From Thiorhodovibrio litoralis (GTDB lineage: Bacteria; Pseudomonadota; Gammaproteobacteria; Chromatiales; Chromatiaceae), in contig NZ_CP121473.1 in NCBI RefSeq assembly GCF_033954455.1, positions 1,784,501 through 1,848,500 of the forward strand: a DNA stretch of 64,000 bases. The letters run 5' to 3'. Below the pieces are notes generated by a model, which made no database searches, was not told the origin of the DNA, and saw only the letters and a program-made list of their open reading frames with translations. The position numbers and the translations under genes were made by a program. Below, piece by piece: positions 48,132 through 57,247 of the stretch. Every line of letters starts with the position of its first letter. The first letter of the stretch is position 1.

Positions 48132-50408
48132 CTACTGGAGTGGCTGCTGTGGGAGTATCGTTTCCAGATCGAGCGTTGCGAGGAAAGTCTCCGCTGGCAG
48201 CGGCATGCCGAAATAGAAGCCTTGGTAAGCATCGCAATTTCGCGCGCGGAAGAACTGCAGCTGTTCGGCGGTTTCGACGCCTTCGGCGATAACGCTAACG
48301 CGCAAATGCCGGCACACTGACAGGATGGCCTCGACCAGGGCGGCATCATCGGCATCGGTGCAAACGTCCTGAACAAAGCTGCGGTCGACTTTCAGCTCGT
48401 CGATCGGGAGGCGCTTGAGATATGTGAGCGATGAGTAGCCGGTGCCGAAGTCGTCGATAGAAAAGCGCACGCCGAGCGCCTTGAGCTCCTGCATGGTGCG
48501 AATGGTCGAGGCGATATCCTCGATGACGACGCCTTCGGTCAGTTCCAGCGTCAAATCCGCGGGTGGAATTCCGGAGCTGTCCAAAACCTCCTTGACCTCG
48601 GCGACGAAATCGGCCTGGCGGAATTGACGCGGACTGACATTCACCGACATCCGCAGGCGGCGCCCCGCGGACTGCGCCCGCGCCAGGAAGCTGCACGCCT
48701 CATGCAAAGCCCAGCGGCCCATCGGCAGGATCAGCCCGGCGTCCTCGGCGACCGGAATAAACACCCCGGGTGAGATCATGCCCTTTTCTGCATGCGGCCA
48801 GCGCATCAGCGCCTCGACGCCGATCAGACGCCCGGTGGCGTCGACCTGCGGCTGATAGTAAAGCTGCAGCTCGCGTCTTTCGATGGCTTGGCGGAGCTCG
48901 CCTTCCAGATTAAAGCGCGCCTCGGCGGCATCCTGCATGGACGGCTCGAAGAAGCGGATGCAGTTGCGTCCGCTCTCCTTGGCCCGATAGAGCGCGGTGT
49001 CGGCCTCTCGCACCAGGTCTTGAACGCTGGCCTCGTGTCCGCGCATCAGGGTGATGCCGATGCTGACCTCCGAGCGCAGCTCCCCGGCCTTGAGCAGGTA
49101 GGGGGCGGCCAGGGCGTGGCGGATCTTCTCGGCAACGCGATGGGCAAAATGTGAGGCTTCTTCCGCGCCACTGGAGAGGTTGTTGAGCAGGATGACAAAT
49201 TCGTCCCCGCCAAAGCGCGCGACCGTATCCTCGTCGCGCAGCAGCCGTTGCAAGCGCTCAGAGACGTGCTGCAGCAGGTGATCTCCCACCTCATGGCCGC
49301 GCGCGTCGTTGATCTGCTTGAAGCGGTCGAGATCGAGAAACAAGACCGCGCCGATATGCCCGGTGCGCTGAGCGGCGGCCTGGGCATTGGCGAGCCGATC
49401 GAGAAACAAGCGGCGATTGGGCAGGTCGGTCAGGGGGTCGAAGAAGGCAAGGCGGTGGATGAACGCCTCGCTGCGCTTGCGCTCGGTGATGTCGCGCACC
49501 ACGGCGAGCAGGATGGGCGGTCGCGCATCGATGCGATTAAGATTGATCTCCACCCAGAGTGAGTTTCCGTTGGCGCGTCGGATCTGGGCTTCAAACTGTT
49601 GGGCGTGACCGCGCAACGTGGGCTTCCAGATGTCGCGCCAGGGCAACGTTTTAACCGGCAGCAGCCAGGTGTAAGCCCGTTGCGCGCGCAACTGTTCCAG
49701 TGTGCCGCCGAACAGGTCAAGACCGCGGCGATTGATATCCAGAATCCTGCTGCCGGCGAGATCCAGCACCACAATGGCGTCCTGAGCGCTTTCGAACAGC
49801 GCCTTGTAGTTGGCCTCTGAGCTTCGCAGCGCGGCCAGCGCGCGCTGGCGGCTGATTAAGCCCTCATAGATGCGAATAGCGGCTTCGGCAATAATGCGGT
49901 CGGCGGGCTCCAGAGGGTGCAGTCGTGCCGAGGCTTCGCGGCGAAAACCCAGCAGCAGGCTCCAGGGTGAGGGTGGGGCGCTCACCCACAGGCCGGTTTC
50001 CAGCCCGGTGTGGCGCAAAATCTCATGTTGCGCCGACAGCAATCCGTCCGCTGGCGCAGGTGCATTCGCCAGACTCAAACGCGTGCCTGGCTTGATGCCG
50101 ACCGCCTGCATGATGCGATAGGCGGAAGCGTCGTCCTCCCGGCACATTAGCGCTGCGGCCTCGACGTGAAGTCGCTCGACGAGCAGCATCAATAACTGCT
50201 CGCCAAGGTGCGCGGCGAAGGTGTCTTCGTCCTCGGCTTCGCGCGCGAGGGCGTGAATCTGCTCGACCACCAGCGCCAATGTCCGATTGCGCTGGGCATC
50301 TCGGCGGGCCTGGACCAGCTCCTGCTGCAGGCGCAGCATGCGCGCGCCAAGCTCATCGCATTGAGTGCGATAGTAGGCGAGCGCGTCGGAAGCGGCGTTG
50401 GTATCCAC
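48132..50408 (-). CDS. PAS-GGDEF-EAL cyclic-di-GMP protein
   Basis: About 758 aa from GTG 50408 (VDTNAASDALAYY); earlier codons in this frame lie inside the FIST gene. The order is N-terminal coiled coil and GAF-like region (about 20-185), PAS (about 195-320), GGDEF with intact FGGDEF, and EAL with EALMRWPH, ELTEGVVIED and DDFGTGYSSLTYL intact. Both synthesis and hydrolysis sites are kept, so net activity cannot be predicted. It sits 10 nt downstream of the FIST-domain gene, suggesting FIST provides the sensory input. Confidence 0.92.
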   Translation of the reverse strand: MDTNAASDALAYYRTQCDELGARMLRLQQELVQARRDAQRNRTLALVVEQIHALAREAEDEDTFAAHLGEQLLMLLVERLHVEAAALMCREDDASAYRIMQAVGIKPGTRLSLANAPAPADGLLSAQHEILRHTGLETGLWVSAPPSPWSLLLGFRREASARLHPLEPADRIIAEAAIRIYEGLISRQRALAALRSSEANYKALFESAQDAIVVLDLAGSRILDINRRGLDLFGGTLEQLRAQRAYTWLLPVKTLPWRDIWKPTLRGHAQQFEAQIRRANGNSLWVEINLNRIDARPPILLAVVRDITERKRSEAFIHRLAFFDPLTDLPNRRLFLDRLANAQAAAQRTGHIGAVLFLDLDRFKQINDARGHEVGDHLLQHVSERLQRLLRDEDTVARFGGDEFVILLNNLSSGAEEASHFAHRVAEKIRHALAAPYLLKAGELRSEVSIGITLMRGHEASVQDLVREADTALYRAKESGRNCIRFFEPSMQDAAEARFNLEGELRQAIERRELQLYYQPQVDATGRLIGVEALMRWPHAEKGMISPGVFIPVAEDAGLILPMGRWALHEACSFLARAQSAGRRLRMSVNVSPRQFRQADFVAEVKEVLDSSGIPPADLTLELTEGVVIEDIASTIRTMQELKALGVRFSIDDFGTGYSSLTYLKRLPIDELKVDRSFVQDVCTDADDAALVEAILSVCRHLRVSVIAEGVETAEQLQFFRARNCDAYQGFYFGMPLPAETFLATLDLETILPQQPLQ

Positions 50409-50418
50409 CAGGGGCAGC

Positions 50419-51657
50419 TCAGTCGCGGTGGGTACAGAGCAGCAGGACGCCGGTCCAGTCGAGCGGACGTGCGCGTCCCAGGAAGGGGGCGATTTCGGTA
50501 CCAGAATAGACCCCAAGAAACGGGCAGACGGCCCCGACGCGCTCGCGCACCGGCGTGGATTCATCTTCGTCGGCGCCGCTAAAGGGCAGGGAACGACCGG
50601 CGCAGTCGATGTAGAGCCCAAACGCGATCTCGCGCTCGGACAAGCTGGCCAGGATCGCATCGGTTTGCGTGCTGGCAGATTCGATCATGCGCGCGGGTTC
50701 GTAGCCCATGATCTGGATAAGCGAGCCGACTTGGAAATCCGCCTCGAACAGGATCAGCGATTCCTCCTCGGGGTCGACGGCGACGACCAGACGATTGACG
50801 TACTGGTCTTCATTGAAGGGGGCGTAGAGATCGCCATGCTTCTCGCCTAAGGTGATGAAGGGCAACGGCTGGCGCGCGAGCAATTCCTCCCGCGACACCT
50901 GCAGGCGTTCCTCGGCCACCCGCAGCGCCGGCCGGCCCTGGATGCCGCGCACCCGGTCGCCTTGAATGTCCGTGATTTCAAGAAAATCGCTGGCCGGCAG
51001 GCAGCCGTGCATGATGGTGGTGTGGCCAATCAGCGCAGCTGGGAGAACCGCGGCCACCGCAGCATGACGCGCGGTGTCCTGGCCGTCGAACAGATAGCTG
51101 TCGAGCATATCGAAACTACCCAGCATGCCGGCACCGACGATCAGCGGTGGATGCTCGCCCAGGGCCTGGTGGAGACCGTCGAGCAGACGGCTGCCAATGT
51201 GCAGGACCGGCGGCGGTGCGCTCTTGACCGAATCGTAAAACAGCAGCACCACGCGCTCGGCCGCCAGATTCAGCGCACGCAGTTGCTCGCCCAACTGCCG
51301 CCCGGCGGCGACCTCATCCTCGTCAAGCCCCTGAACGCGCAGAATTGCGCTGGGCGCCAGGGACTGCGCAAATAAAAGCACGCCGCACTCATAACCGCTG
51401 GTTTGGGCGCCGCTGGCGGAAATAATGCCGGTCCCGCTGCCACCGACCACCGGCAGTGGCCCGAGCTCAGCGCGAAAGCCTTCCAAGACGGCTTGCGGGT
51501 CGTGCAGTCCGCCCGCGAAAGCGATCAGCCACCCCGGCGCCTGTTGCGGGCCGAGTTGCTCACGCGCCTGGTGGGCTGCCATCCGTGCCGCTGTCAACGC
51601 ATCTGGATGGCGGCTGTGACCTGCGCCGACCGAGGGCTTGGCATGGTTGGGCATCAT
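50419..51657 (-). CDS. FIST-domain sensory protein
   Basis: The 412-aa protein has FIST_N and FIST_C domains: GWLIAFAGGLHDPQAVLEGFRAELGPLPVVGGSGTGIISASG, then ALIGHTTIMHGCLPASDFLEITDIQGDRV, and the C-terminal half with GREEVRERV-like CAGRSLPFSG and VCPFLGVYSGTEIAP. FIST domains are proposed to bind small ligands such as amino acids. It lacks an output domain; the PAS-GGDEF-EAL gene 10 nt downstream is the probable partner. Confidence 0.9.
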   Translation of the reverse strand: MMPNHAKPSVGAGHSRHPDALTAARMAAHQAREQLGPQQAPGWLIAFAGGLHDPQAVLEGFRAELGPLPVVGGSGTGIISASGAQTSGYECGVLLFAQSLAPSAILRVQGLDEDEVAAGRQLGEQLRALNLAAERVVLLFYDSVKSAPPPVLHIGSRLLDGLHQALGEHPPLIVGAGMLGSFDMLDSYLFDGQDTARHAAVAAVLPAALIGHTTIMHGCLPASDFLEITDIQGDRVRGIQGRPALRVAEERLQVSREELLARQPLPFITLGEKHGDLYAPFNEDQYVNRLVVAVDPEEESLILFEADFQVGSLIQIMGYEPARMIESASTQTDAILASLSEREIAFGLYIDCAGRSLPFSGADEDESTPVRERVGAVCPFLGVYSGTEIAPFLGRARPLDWTGVLLLCTHRD

Positions 51658-51700
51658 GGCATCTCGAATAAAGCGCCGGTTTATCGAGTCAGGCTGATCA

Positions 51701-52717
51701 TCAGCTCTGGGGCTTTTCGTGATGCCCGCCGAACTGATAGCGCATCGCCGAGAGCAGCTGGTTGGCGAAATCCCCCTCGCCGCGCGAGCTGAAGCGCTCG
51801 AACAAGGCTGCTGTCAGCACCGGGGCCGGCGCACCGGACTCGATGGCGGCGATGCTGGTCCAGCGGCCTTCCCCGGAGTCCGACACCCGTCCGCCGAAGT
51901 TGCTCAAGTTGGCATCGTCCGCCAGCGCATTGGCGGTTAGGTCAAGCAGCCAGGAGGCGACCACGCTGCCACGGCGCCAGACTTCGGCCACCTGCGCGAC
52001 ATCAATGTCGTATTGGTAAAACTCCGGATTCGACAGCGGTGCGGTCTCGGCATCGGTGGCATGGTCGGCGCGCCCAGCACCGGCATGCTTGAGAATGTTA
52101 AAGCCCTCGGCATAGGCCGCCATCAGCCCGTACTCGATGCCGTTGTGCACCATCTTGACGAAATGCCCGGCACCGCTCGGCCCGCAGTGCAGATACCCCT
52201 GCTCGGCGCGGCTTGGCGCGCCGTCCCGCCCCGCGGTGCGCTCGATCTCGCCCGCGCCCGGTGCCAGGGCGGCAAAGATGGGATCGAGCCGCTCGACCGC
52301 GTTCGTATCGCCGCCGATCATCAGGCAATAGCCGCGTTCCAGCCCCCAGACGCCACCACTGGTGCCGCAATCTAGGAAATGTACATCGCGCTCGGCCAGG
52401 CGTTTGCTGTGGCGGATATCGTCTTGGTAAAAGGAGTTGCCGCCATCGATCAGCACGTCATCGGCGGCCAGATGCGGCTCGAGTTGGGTGATGACCGAAT
52501 CAACCACCGCCGCCGGCACCATGATCCAGATCGCCCGCGGAGCAATCAGCTTGGCGCAGAAATCCGCCAGATCGCTGGCCCCAGTGGCCCCTTGCCCGGC
52601 CAGCGCCTGAACCGCGTCAGGATTGTTGTCGAACACCACGCACTCATGGCCAGCGTGCATCAACCGTTGCACCATGTTTGCGCCCATGCGACCAAGGCCG
52701 ATCATTCCGAGTTGCAT
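51701..52717 (-). CDS. gnd: 6-phosphogluconate dehydrogenase, decarboxylating (short type)
   Basis: The 338-aa protein belongs to the shorter YqeC/GntZ-like group. It has GLGRMG at 7-12, the GGNSFYQDDIRHSKR substrate motif, CGTSGGVWGLERGYCLMIGG and the catalytic HNGIEYGLMAAYAEG. It converts 6-phosphogluconate to ribulose 5-phosphate. The short form often prefers NAD+, which is inference here. It is divergent from the EncFtn-like gene across a 171-nt gap. Confidence 0.93.
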   Translation of the reverse strand: MQLGMIGLGRMGANMVQRLMHAGHECVVFDNNPDAVQALAGQGATGASDLADFCAKLIAPRAIWIMVPAAVVDSVITQLEPHLAADDVLIDGGNSFYQDDIRHSKRLAERDVHFLDCGTSGGVWGLERGYCLMIGGDTNAVERLDPIFAALAPGAGEIERTAGRDGAPSRAEQGYLHCGPSGAGHFVKMVHNGIEYGLMAAYAEGFNILKHAGAGRADHATDAETAPLSNPEFYQYDIDVAQVAEVWRRGSVVASWLLDLTANALADDANLSNFGGRVSDSGEGRWTSIAAIESGAPAPVLTAALFERFSSRGEGDFANQLLSAMRYQFGGHHEKPQS

Positions 52718-52888
52718 CTGAATCCTCCAGGCATTTCAACGCCTGTTGTGGTTGTAAGGGACTGGCACGGTAGCAAGTTGGACCCTTGTGCTGTCTGCTG
52801 GCTTGCTTTATGGCGGCTGATTCGGACAATACGAGCCTGCGAGGCGAGAAATTCGCGCATGAATGGCTGCAAACAGGAGACAATTGCC

Positions 52889-53176
52889 ATGGCAAATGAA
52901 GGTTATCATGAACCCATCACCGAGTTGAGTGCCGAGACCCGGGACATGCATCGGGCGATACAATCGCTGATGGAAGAGCTGGAGGCGGTCGATTGGTACA
53001 ACCAGCGCGTCGATGCCTGCCAGGACAAAGAGCTTGCGGCCATCCTGGCGCACAACCGCGATGAAGAAAAAGAACATGCGGCCATGTTGCTTGAGTGGGT
53101 CCGGCGCCGGGACAGCAAGTTCGACGGTGAGTTGAAGGATTATTTGTTCACCGACAAGGCCATTGCGCATCAGTGA
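52889..53176 (+). CDS. EncFtn-family encapsulated-ferritin-like protein without cargo tail
   Basis: The 95-aa protein matches the EncFtn ferroxidase domain: SLMEELEAVDWYNQRVDA and AILAHNRDEEKEHAAMLLEW. Compared with the Rhodospirillum rubrum protein, the iron-site residues align as Glu30 (E32), Glu60 (E62) and His63 (H65), with the entry-site Glu29, Glu32 and Trp36 also kept. EncFtn forms an open decamer that oxidises Fe(II) and normally needs an encapsulin shell for storage. Here the protein ends right after the YLFTDKAIAHQ helix, with no LGIGSLK-type loading peptide, and no encapsulin gene is in the window. AGGAGA (52875-52880) precedes ATG 52889. Confidence 0.92.
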   Translation: MANEGYHEPITELSAETRDMHRAIQSLMEELEAVDWYNQRVDACQDKELAAILAHNRDEEKEHAAMLLEWVRRRDSKFDGELKDYLFTDKAIAHQ

Positions 53177-53245
53177 GCAACCAGCGCATCACTGATCAAC
53201 AGCGTCGCGTGCTCGCGCGATCAATCACCTATGAGGAGAGTATTC

Positions 53246-53866
53246 GTGTCTGAATCTACTGCTATGACTGACGCTGAGGCCCAGAAGTCCGCCAAGAAAA
53301 AAGCGCGGTGGGTGTTTTTGTTGAATCAGCTTCCATACATCATCCTGTATGCCACAACCATCGTGCTGGTCGCGATGACGGACAGGGAGCCGACCGATGT
53401 AGCGATGAAGTGGATTTGGTTCATCCCTGCCGTCGCGCTGGTGGCCATTTTTGGTGGCTGGAAATATCACGCCGGTGAGAGCGCGAAATCGCGCGCCTTT
53501 TATCTCTTTCGCCAAGTGCTGCACTGGGCTGCGCTGGCGGTAGTGGTGCACTACTTTTTCACCAAGGATTTGCTCCACTTCCTGAATGCTGAAACCGACG
53601 GCGTGGTGATGATTTTCCTGCTTGGGCTGACCGCGATTCTGTCTGGGATCCATGCGGATTGGAAAATGGGTCTGTTCGGCGCTTTCCTGATCATGAGCGG
53701 CGAGACCATCGGGTGGTTCGATGACAATGCCGTACTTATGGGCATTGTTGGCGGTGGCGCTGCGGTGGCTGTGATTTTGACCCTGTTGGTGCGCTCGAGA
53801 GTCACAAGCAGAAAGAAAACCAAGAGCGACGCAGCGGGCGGGATCGAGGCGGGCGTCAGCGCCTGA
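53246..53866 (+). CDS. Polytopic membrane protein paired with EncFtn, function unknown
   Basis: About 206 aa from GTG 53246, which has GAGGAG at 53233-53238 (the ATG at 53231 overlaps that ribosome-binding site, so GTG is preferred). There are five to six hydrophobic segments after a Lys-rich cytoplasmic start (SAKKKARWVFLLNQLPYIIL). Possible metal or haem residues near the membrane are LHWAALAVVVHYFFTKDLLHF and GIHADW. A basic C-terminal tail (TSRKKTKSDAA) is present. No family was recognised. It is 69 nt downstream of the EncFtn gene in the same orientation and nothing else is co-directional, so the two look like one unit. Confidence 0.8.
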   Translation: MSESTAMTDAEAQKSAKKKARWVFLLNQLPYIILYATTIVLVAMTDREPTDVAMKWIWFIPAVALVAIFGGWKYHAGESAKSRAFYLFRQVLHWAALAVVVHYFFTKDLLHFLNAETDGVVMIFLLGLTAILSGIHADWKMGLFGAFLIMSGETIGWFDDNAVLMGIVGGGAAVAVILTLLVRSRVTSRKKTKSDAAGGIEAGVSA

Positions 53867-53919
53867 TGTGGCGCTGTCTGTCTCGCCAGCGCAGGAGCCG
53901 ATTTTTGTGCTCGCCGCGC

Positions 53920-56193
53920 TCAGTGGCGATGACGTAAGCGCCAGCAATGATGAATGCGCGCGTTGCGCTTGAAGTCTCGCGGCAGGGTGCGGGGCTTCAG
54001 GTCCTCGATCTCCAGGTCCGTTAGGGCGTCGGCATCCAGTTTGAAGCGGCGCAGATTGGTGGAAAAGATCAGCTTGCCGTCCGGCTCGAGCAGCCGGGCG
54101 GTCTGCTGGATCAGCCTGACATGGTCGCGCTGAATATCGAAGCTGCCGCGCATCCGCTTGGACGTCGAAAAGCTCGGTGGGTCGAGAAAAATCAGCCCGA
54201 ATTTGTCCCAACGCGGACGCTCGATCCATTGCAGGCAGTCGGCTTGTTCAACTCTGTGCGCGGGTGGCGTGAAGCCGTTGAGCGTTAGATTGCGCTGCGC
54301 CCAGTCGCAGTAGGTGCGCGATAGATCGACTGTGAGGGTCGAGAGCGCACCACCCGCTGCGGCATGTACGCTGGCCGCACCTGTGTAGCCGAAGAGATTC
54401 AAAAACCGCTTCCCCTGCGCGAGTTGCCCGATGAGCGCACGGGTCTGGCGGTGGTCGAGAAACAGCCCGGTGTCGAGATGGTCTTGCAGGTTGACCAGAA
54501 AGCGCAGCCCGGCTTCGCGCACTTCAAAGAACTGCTCCGCTTGGCCCTGTCTGTCGTATTGCGCGTTCCCGCGTTGGCGCTGTCGCACCTTAAAGAACAG
54601 GTTCTCGCGTGCGATGCCCAGGGTTTCGCCGATCACCCCCATGGCCTCGCGCAGACGCCGCCGTGCCGCGCGCGGGTCGATGTCGGGCGGTGCGGCATAT
54701 TCCTGCACATGGGCGAGCCGTTGTTTGCCGGCGTCGTCCTCCATGCTTGTGCCCGGTCTCGCGCTCGTCCCCGGCTTCGCGTCAGCCCCGCTGTTGGCGT
54801 CCGCTGCGGCAGCCGAGTAGATGTCGATGGCCAGGGCATATTCGGGCAAATCGGCGTCATAGAGCCGATAGCAGCCGATGTCCTGCTGCTTGAGCCAGCT
54901 GTTTAGGCTTTTTTGATTCTTGCGCAGCCGGTTGGCGAGCATCGCGGCACCGGGGCCGCGTTCCTCGGGTGGCAGCGGGCGCGGGCTGTCGTCCACATGC
55001 GCCTCAGAGCGGATGTCGAAATGCAGCAACTGGCAGTCGAGTGGGCCGTTGAACAGCCGGTGCGTGCGGTGCGCGCGCAGGCCCATGTTGCGACCAAGCT
55101 CGGGGTTGGCGGTCAATACGGCGCCCTGCCAGCCGTCGAAGCGCTCGCGCAGCACGTGCCCGAGCGTGCGGTAGAGCGGCACCAGATTCTCCTTGGCACC
55201 GAGGCGTTCGCCATAGGGCGGGTTGCTGATGACCAGCCCCTGCCGCGCCTGACCACAGGGCTGGCAGTCGGCCAGCTCGCGGCGCTCGAAATGCAGGCGC
55301 CCAGCCAGACCGGCGCGCTCCAGGTTGGCATAGGCCATGCGAATGGCGGCGCTGTCACGGTCATAGCCGCACAGGCGGCCAAGGCTTTCCAGTCCGGTGC
55401 TCGCGCGTGCTTCGGCCTCCTCGCGCAGGCCGTTCCAGGCTGCTGCATCATGCCCGCGCCAGGCGCTAAAGCCCCAGTGCGCGCGGTTTAGGCCGGGCGC
55501 GCGGTCGGCGGCCATCAGCGCAGCCTCAATCACCAAGGTACCGGCACCGCACATGGGGTCGACCAGGGCGCCGCCGGCGGCGGCAATCGCAGGCCAGCGC
55601 GCGCGCAGCAGCAGGGCGGCGGCTAGGTTCTCCTTGATGCTGGCCGCGCCGGCTTCGGTGCGATAACCACGTCTGTGCAGCGCATCGCCCGACAGGTCCA
55701 GGCTGAGCGCGGCCTGATCGCGAAACAGCCGACAGTAAAGGCGGATGTCGGGCTGGGCGGTGTCGACGCTGGGCCTTTGGCCGCTGCGCTCGCGGAATTG
55801 ATCGACAATGGCATCCTTGATGCGCAGGGCGGCGAAATGGGTGTGATCGATGCCGGAACGGGCGCTGTCGACATGAATTGCCAGGGTTTGCTCCGGCCCC
55901 AGATGTTGCGACCAGTCGATGGCAGCGATGCCGGCGTAGAGTGCATCGGGATCGGCAGCGGGCCATTCCGCCAGCGGCAACAGCACCCGGCTGGCGACGC
56001 GCGACCACAGGCATACCCGATAGGCATCGGCCAGGGCGCCGGCGCAGGCGACGCCAGCGCGGGTCTCGCGCACCTCGGGGATGCCAAGGCCGCGCAGTTC
56101 CTCGGCGAGCAGGGTCTCGAGATGCCGGGCAGCGGTGACGAAAAAGTGGTGCTGATCCGGTGCCTGGCTGGGCGGTGTTGCGAGCTCTAGCAC
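53920..56193 (-). CDS. rlmL: Bifunctional 23S rRNA methyltransferase RlmKL
   Basis: The 757-aa protein has an N-terminal THUMP domain (about 60-165), the RlmL methyltransferase with VDPMCGAGTLVIEAALMAADRAPG and NPPYGERLG (SNPPYG-type motif), and the C-terminal RlmK methyltransferase with LNLFGYTGAASVHAAAGG and LIFLDPPSFSTSKRM. It makes m2G2445 and m7G2069 in 23S rRNA. The start overlaps the end of oxyR by 7 nt, so it is translated from the same message. Confidence 0.95.
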   Translation of the reverse strand: MLELATPPSQAPDQHHFFVTAARHLETLLAEELRGLGIPEVRETRAGVACAGALADAYRVCLWSRVASRVLLPLAEWPAADPDALYAGIAAIDWSQHLGPEQTLAIHVDSARSGIDHTHFAALRIKDAIVDQFRERSGQRPSVDTAQPDIRLYCRLFRDQAALSLDLSGDALHRRGYRTEAGAASIKENLAAALLLRARWPAIAAAGGALVDPMCGAGTLVIEAALMAADRAPGLNRAHWGFSAWRGHDAAAWNGLREEAEARASTGLESLGRLCGYDRDSAAIRMAYANLERAGLAGRLHFERRELADCQPCGQARQGLVISNPPYGERLGAKENLVPLYRTLGHVLRERFDGWQGAVLTANPELGRNMGLRAHRTHRLFNGPLDCQLLHFDIRSEAHVDDSPRPLPPEERGPGAAMLANRLRKNQKSLNSWLKQQDIGCYRLYDADLPEYALAIDIYSAAAADANSGADAKPGTSARPGTSMEDDAGKQRLAHVQEYAAPPDIDPRAARRRLREAMGVIGETLGIARENLFFKVRQRQRGNAQYDRQGQAEQFFEVREAGLRFLVNLQDHLDTGLFLDHRQTRALIGQLAQGKRFLNLFGYTGAASVHAAAGGALSTLTVDLSRTYCDWAQRNLTLNGFTPPAHRVEQADCLQWIERPRWDKFGLIFLDPPSFSTSKRMRGSFDIQRDHVRLIQQTARLLEPDGKLIFSTNLRRFKLDADALTDLEIEDLKPRTLPRDFKRNARIHHCWRLRHRH

Positions 56194-57218
56194 CTCGGCG
56201 CCGCCGCTGGTGTGGCCGAGGGAGTCACTGGCGAAGTGGCTGGGGGAGTGCCTGGAGGATTGAGTGGCGGAGCAGCCTGCGCAGTGATTGGGCTAGCAGG
56301 GGTGCCCGCGGGCGGCGCCAAATCCGGCAGCACCTCGCGCACGACCCGGGCCAGAGCCTGAAGCGCCGCGGTGCGCGGAAAGCTCCGGCGATGCACCAGC
56401 GAGATGTGCCGCCGCGCATCCGGCAGCGACAGGGGGCGCACGCTGATGCCAGGTGTGTCGCGCCAGCCGCTGTCGAGCGCCAGTGCGGGCACCAGAGTGC
56501 AGCCGAAGCCGGCGCGCACCAGATGGCGCAGGGTCTCGAGACTGGCGGCGCTGAGATCGGCTGCCGCGCTGGTGTGCGGGCGCTCGGCCAGGCGGCACAC
56601 ATGCATGACCTGCTGGCTTAAACAGTGTCCCTCGGCCAGCAGCAGCAGGTCGGCCGCCTCGAGGTCGGCATCGGTGATCTTGGGCTTGGCCGCCAGCGGA
56701 TGCCCGGGCGGATGGGCGAGCCAGAAGGGTTCGTCAAACAGCGGGATCTGGTCGAGATCGGCATCCTCCGCCGGAGTGGCGAGCAGCAGGGCGTCAAGCT
56801 CATGCCGGCGCAGGCGCAGTAGCAGAGCGTCCGTGACCTCTTCGCGCAGGATGAGTTTGAGCTGCGGATACTGCTGGCGCAGGGGCGCGAGCAGCTGCGG
56901 CATCAGATAGGGGCTGAGTGTCGGGATGGCACCGACGCGCAGCGGCCCGGCGAGTGGGTCCTGTGCGGCGCGCGCGACCTGCTCAATGGCGTCGGATTGC
57001 TCCAGCAGCCGGCGCGCGTGGCGCAGAATATCCTCGCCCACGGCGGTGATGTCGACCGAGCGGTTGCTGCGCTCAAAGATGGTCACGCCGAGTTCTTCCT
57101 CAAGCTTTTTAACTTGACCGCTCAGGGTGGGTTGGCTGACAAAGCAGCGCTCGGCCGCGCGGCCGAAGTGCCGCGTTTCTGCGACGGCGACGATGTAAGA
57201 GAGATCCCGCAAATTCAT
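56187..57218 (-). CDS. oxyR: LysR-type regulator OxyR
   Basis: The 343-aa protein has the N-terminal HTH (MNLRDLSYIVAVAETRHFGRAAERCFVSQPTLSGQVKKLEEE). The effector domain carries both peroxide-sensing cysteines at the E. coli positions, Cys199 (AEGHCLSQQ) and Cys208 (VMHVCRL). The hydrogen-peroxide response is therefore expected. A Pro/Ala/Thr-rich tail of about 45 residues extends beyond the usual E. coli length (305 aa) and overlaps the rlmL start. The two genes are likely co-transcribed. Confidence 0.95.
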   Translation of the reverse strand: MNLRDLSYIVAVAETRHFGRAAERCFVSQPTLSGQVKKLEEELGVTIFERSNRSVDITAVGEDILRHARRLLEQSDAIEQVARAAQDPLAGPLRVGAIPTLSPYLMPQLLAPLRQQYPQLKLILREEVTDALLLRLRRHELDALLLATPAEDADLDQIPLFDEPFWLAHPPGHPLAAKPKITDADLEAADLLLLAEGHCLSQQVMHVCRLAERPHTSAAADLSAASLETLRHLVRAGFGCTLVPALALDSGWRDTPGISVRPLSLPDARRHISLVHRRSFPRTAALQALARVVREVLPDLAPPAGTPASPITAQAAPPLNPPGTPPATSPVTPSATPAAAPRC

Positions 57219-57247
57219 GCGGGGGATTATACCGAAGCCGCGCGCGC

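Noticed and set aside
52718-52888. Fur box between gnd and the EncFtn-like gene
   Set aside because: Searched by eye because of the iron link; no GATAATGATAATCATTATC-like sequence was found.
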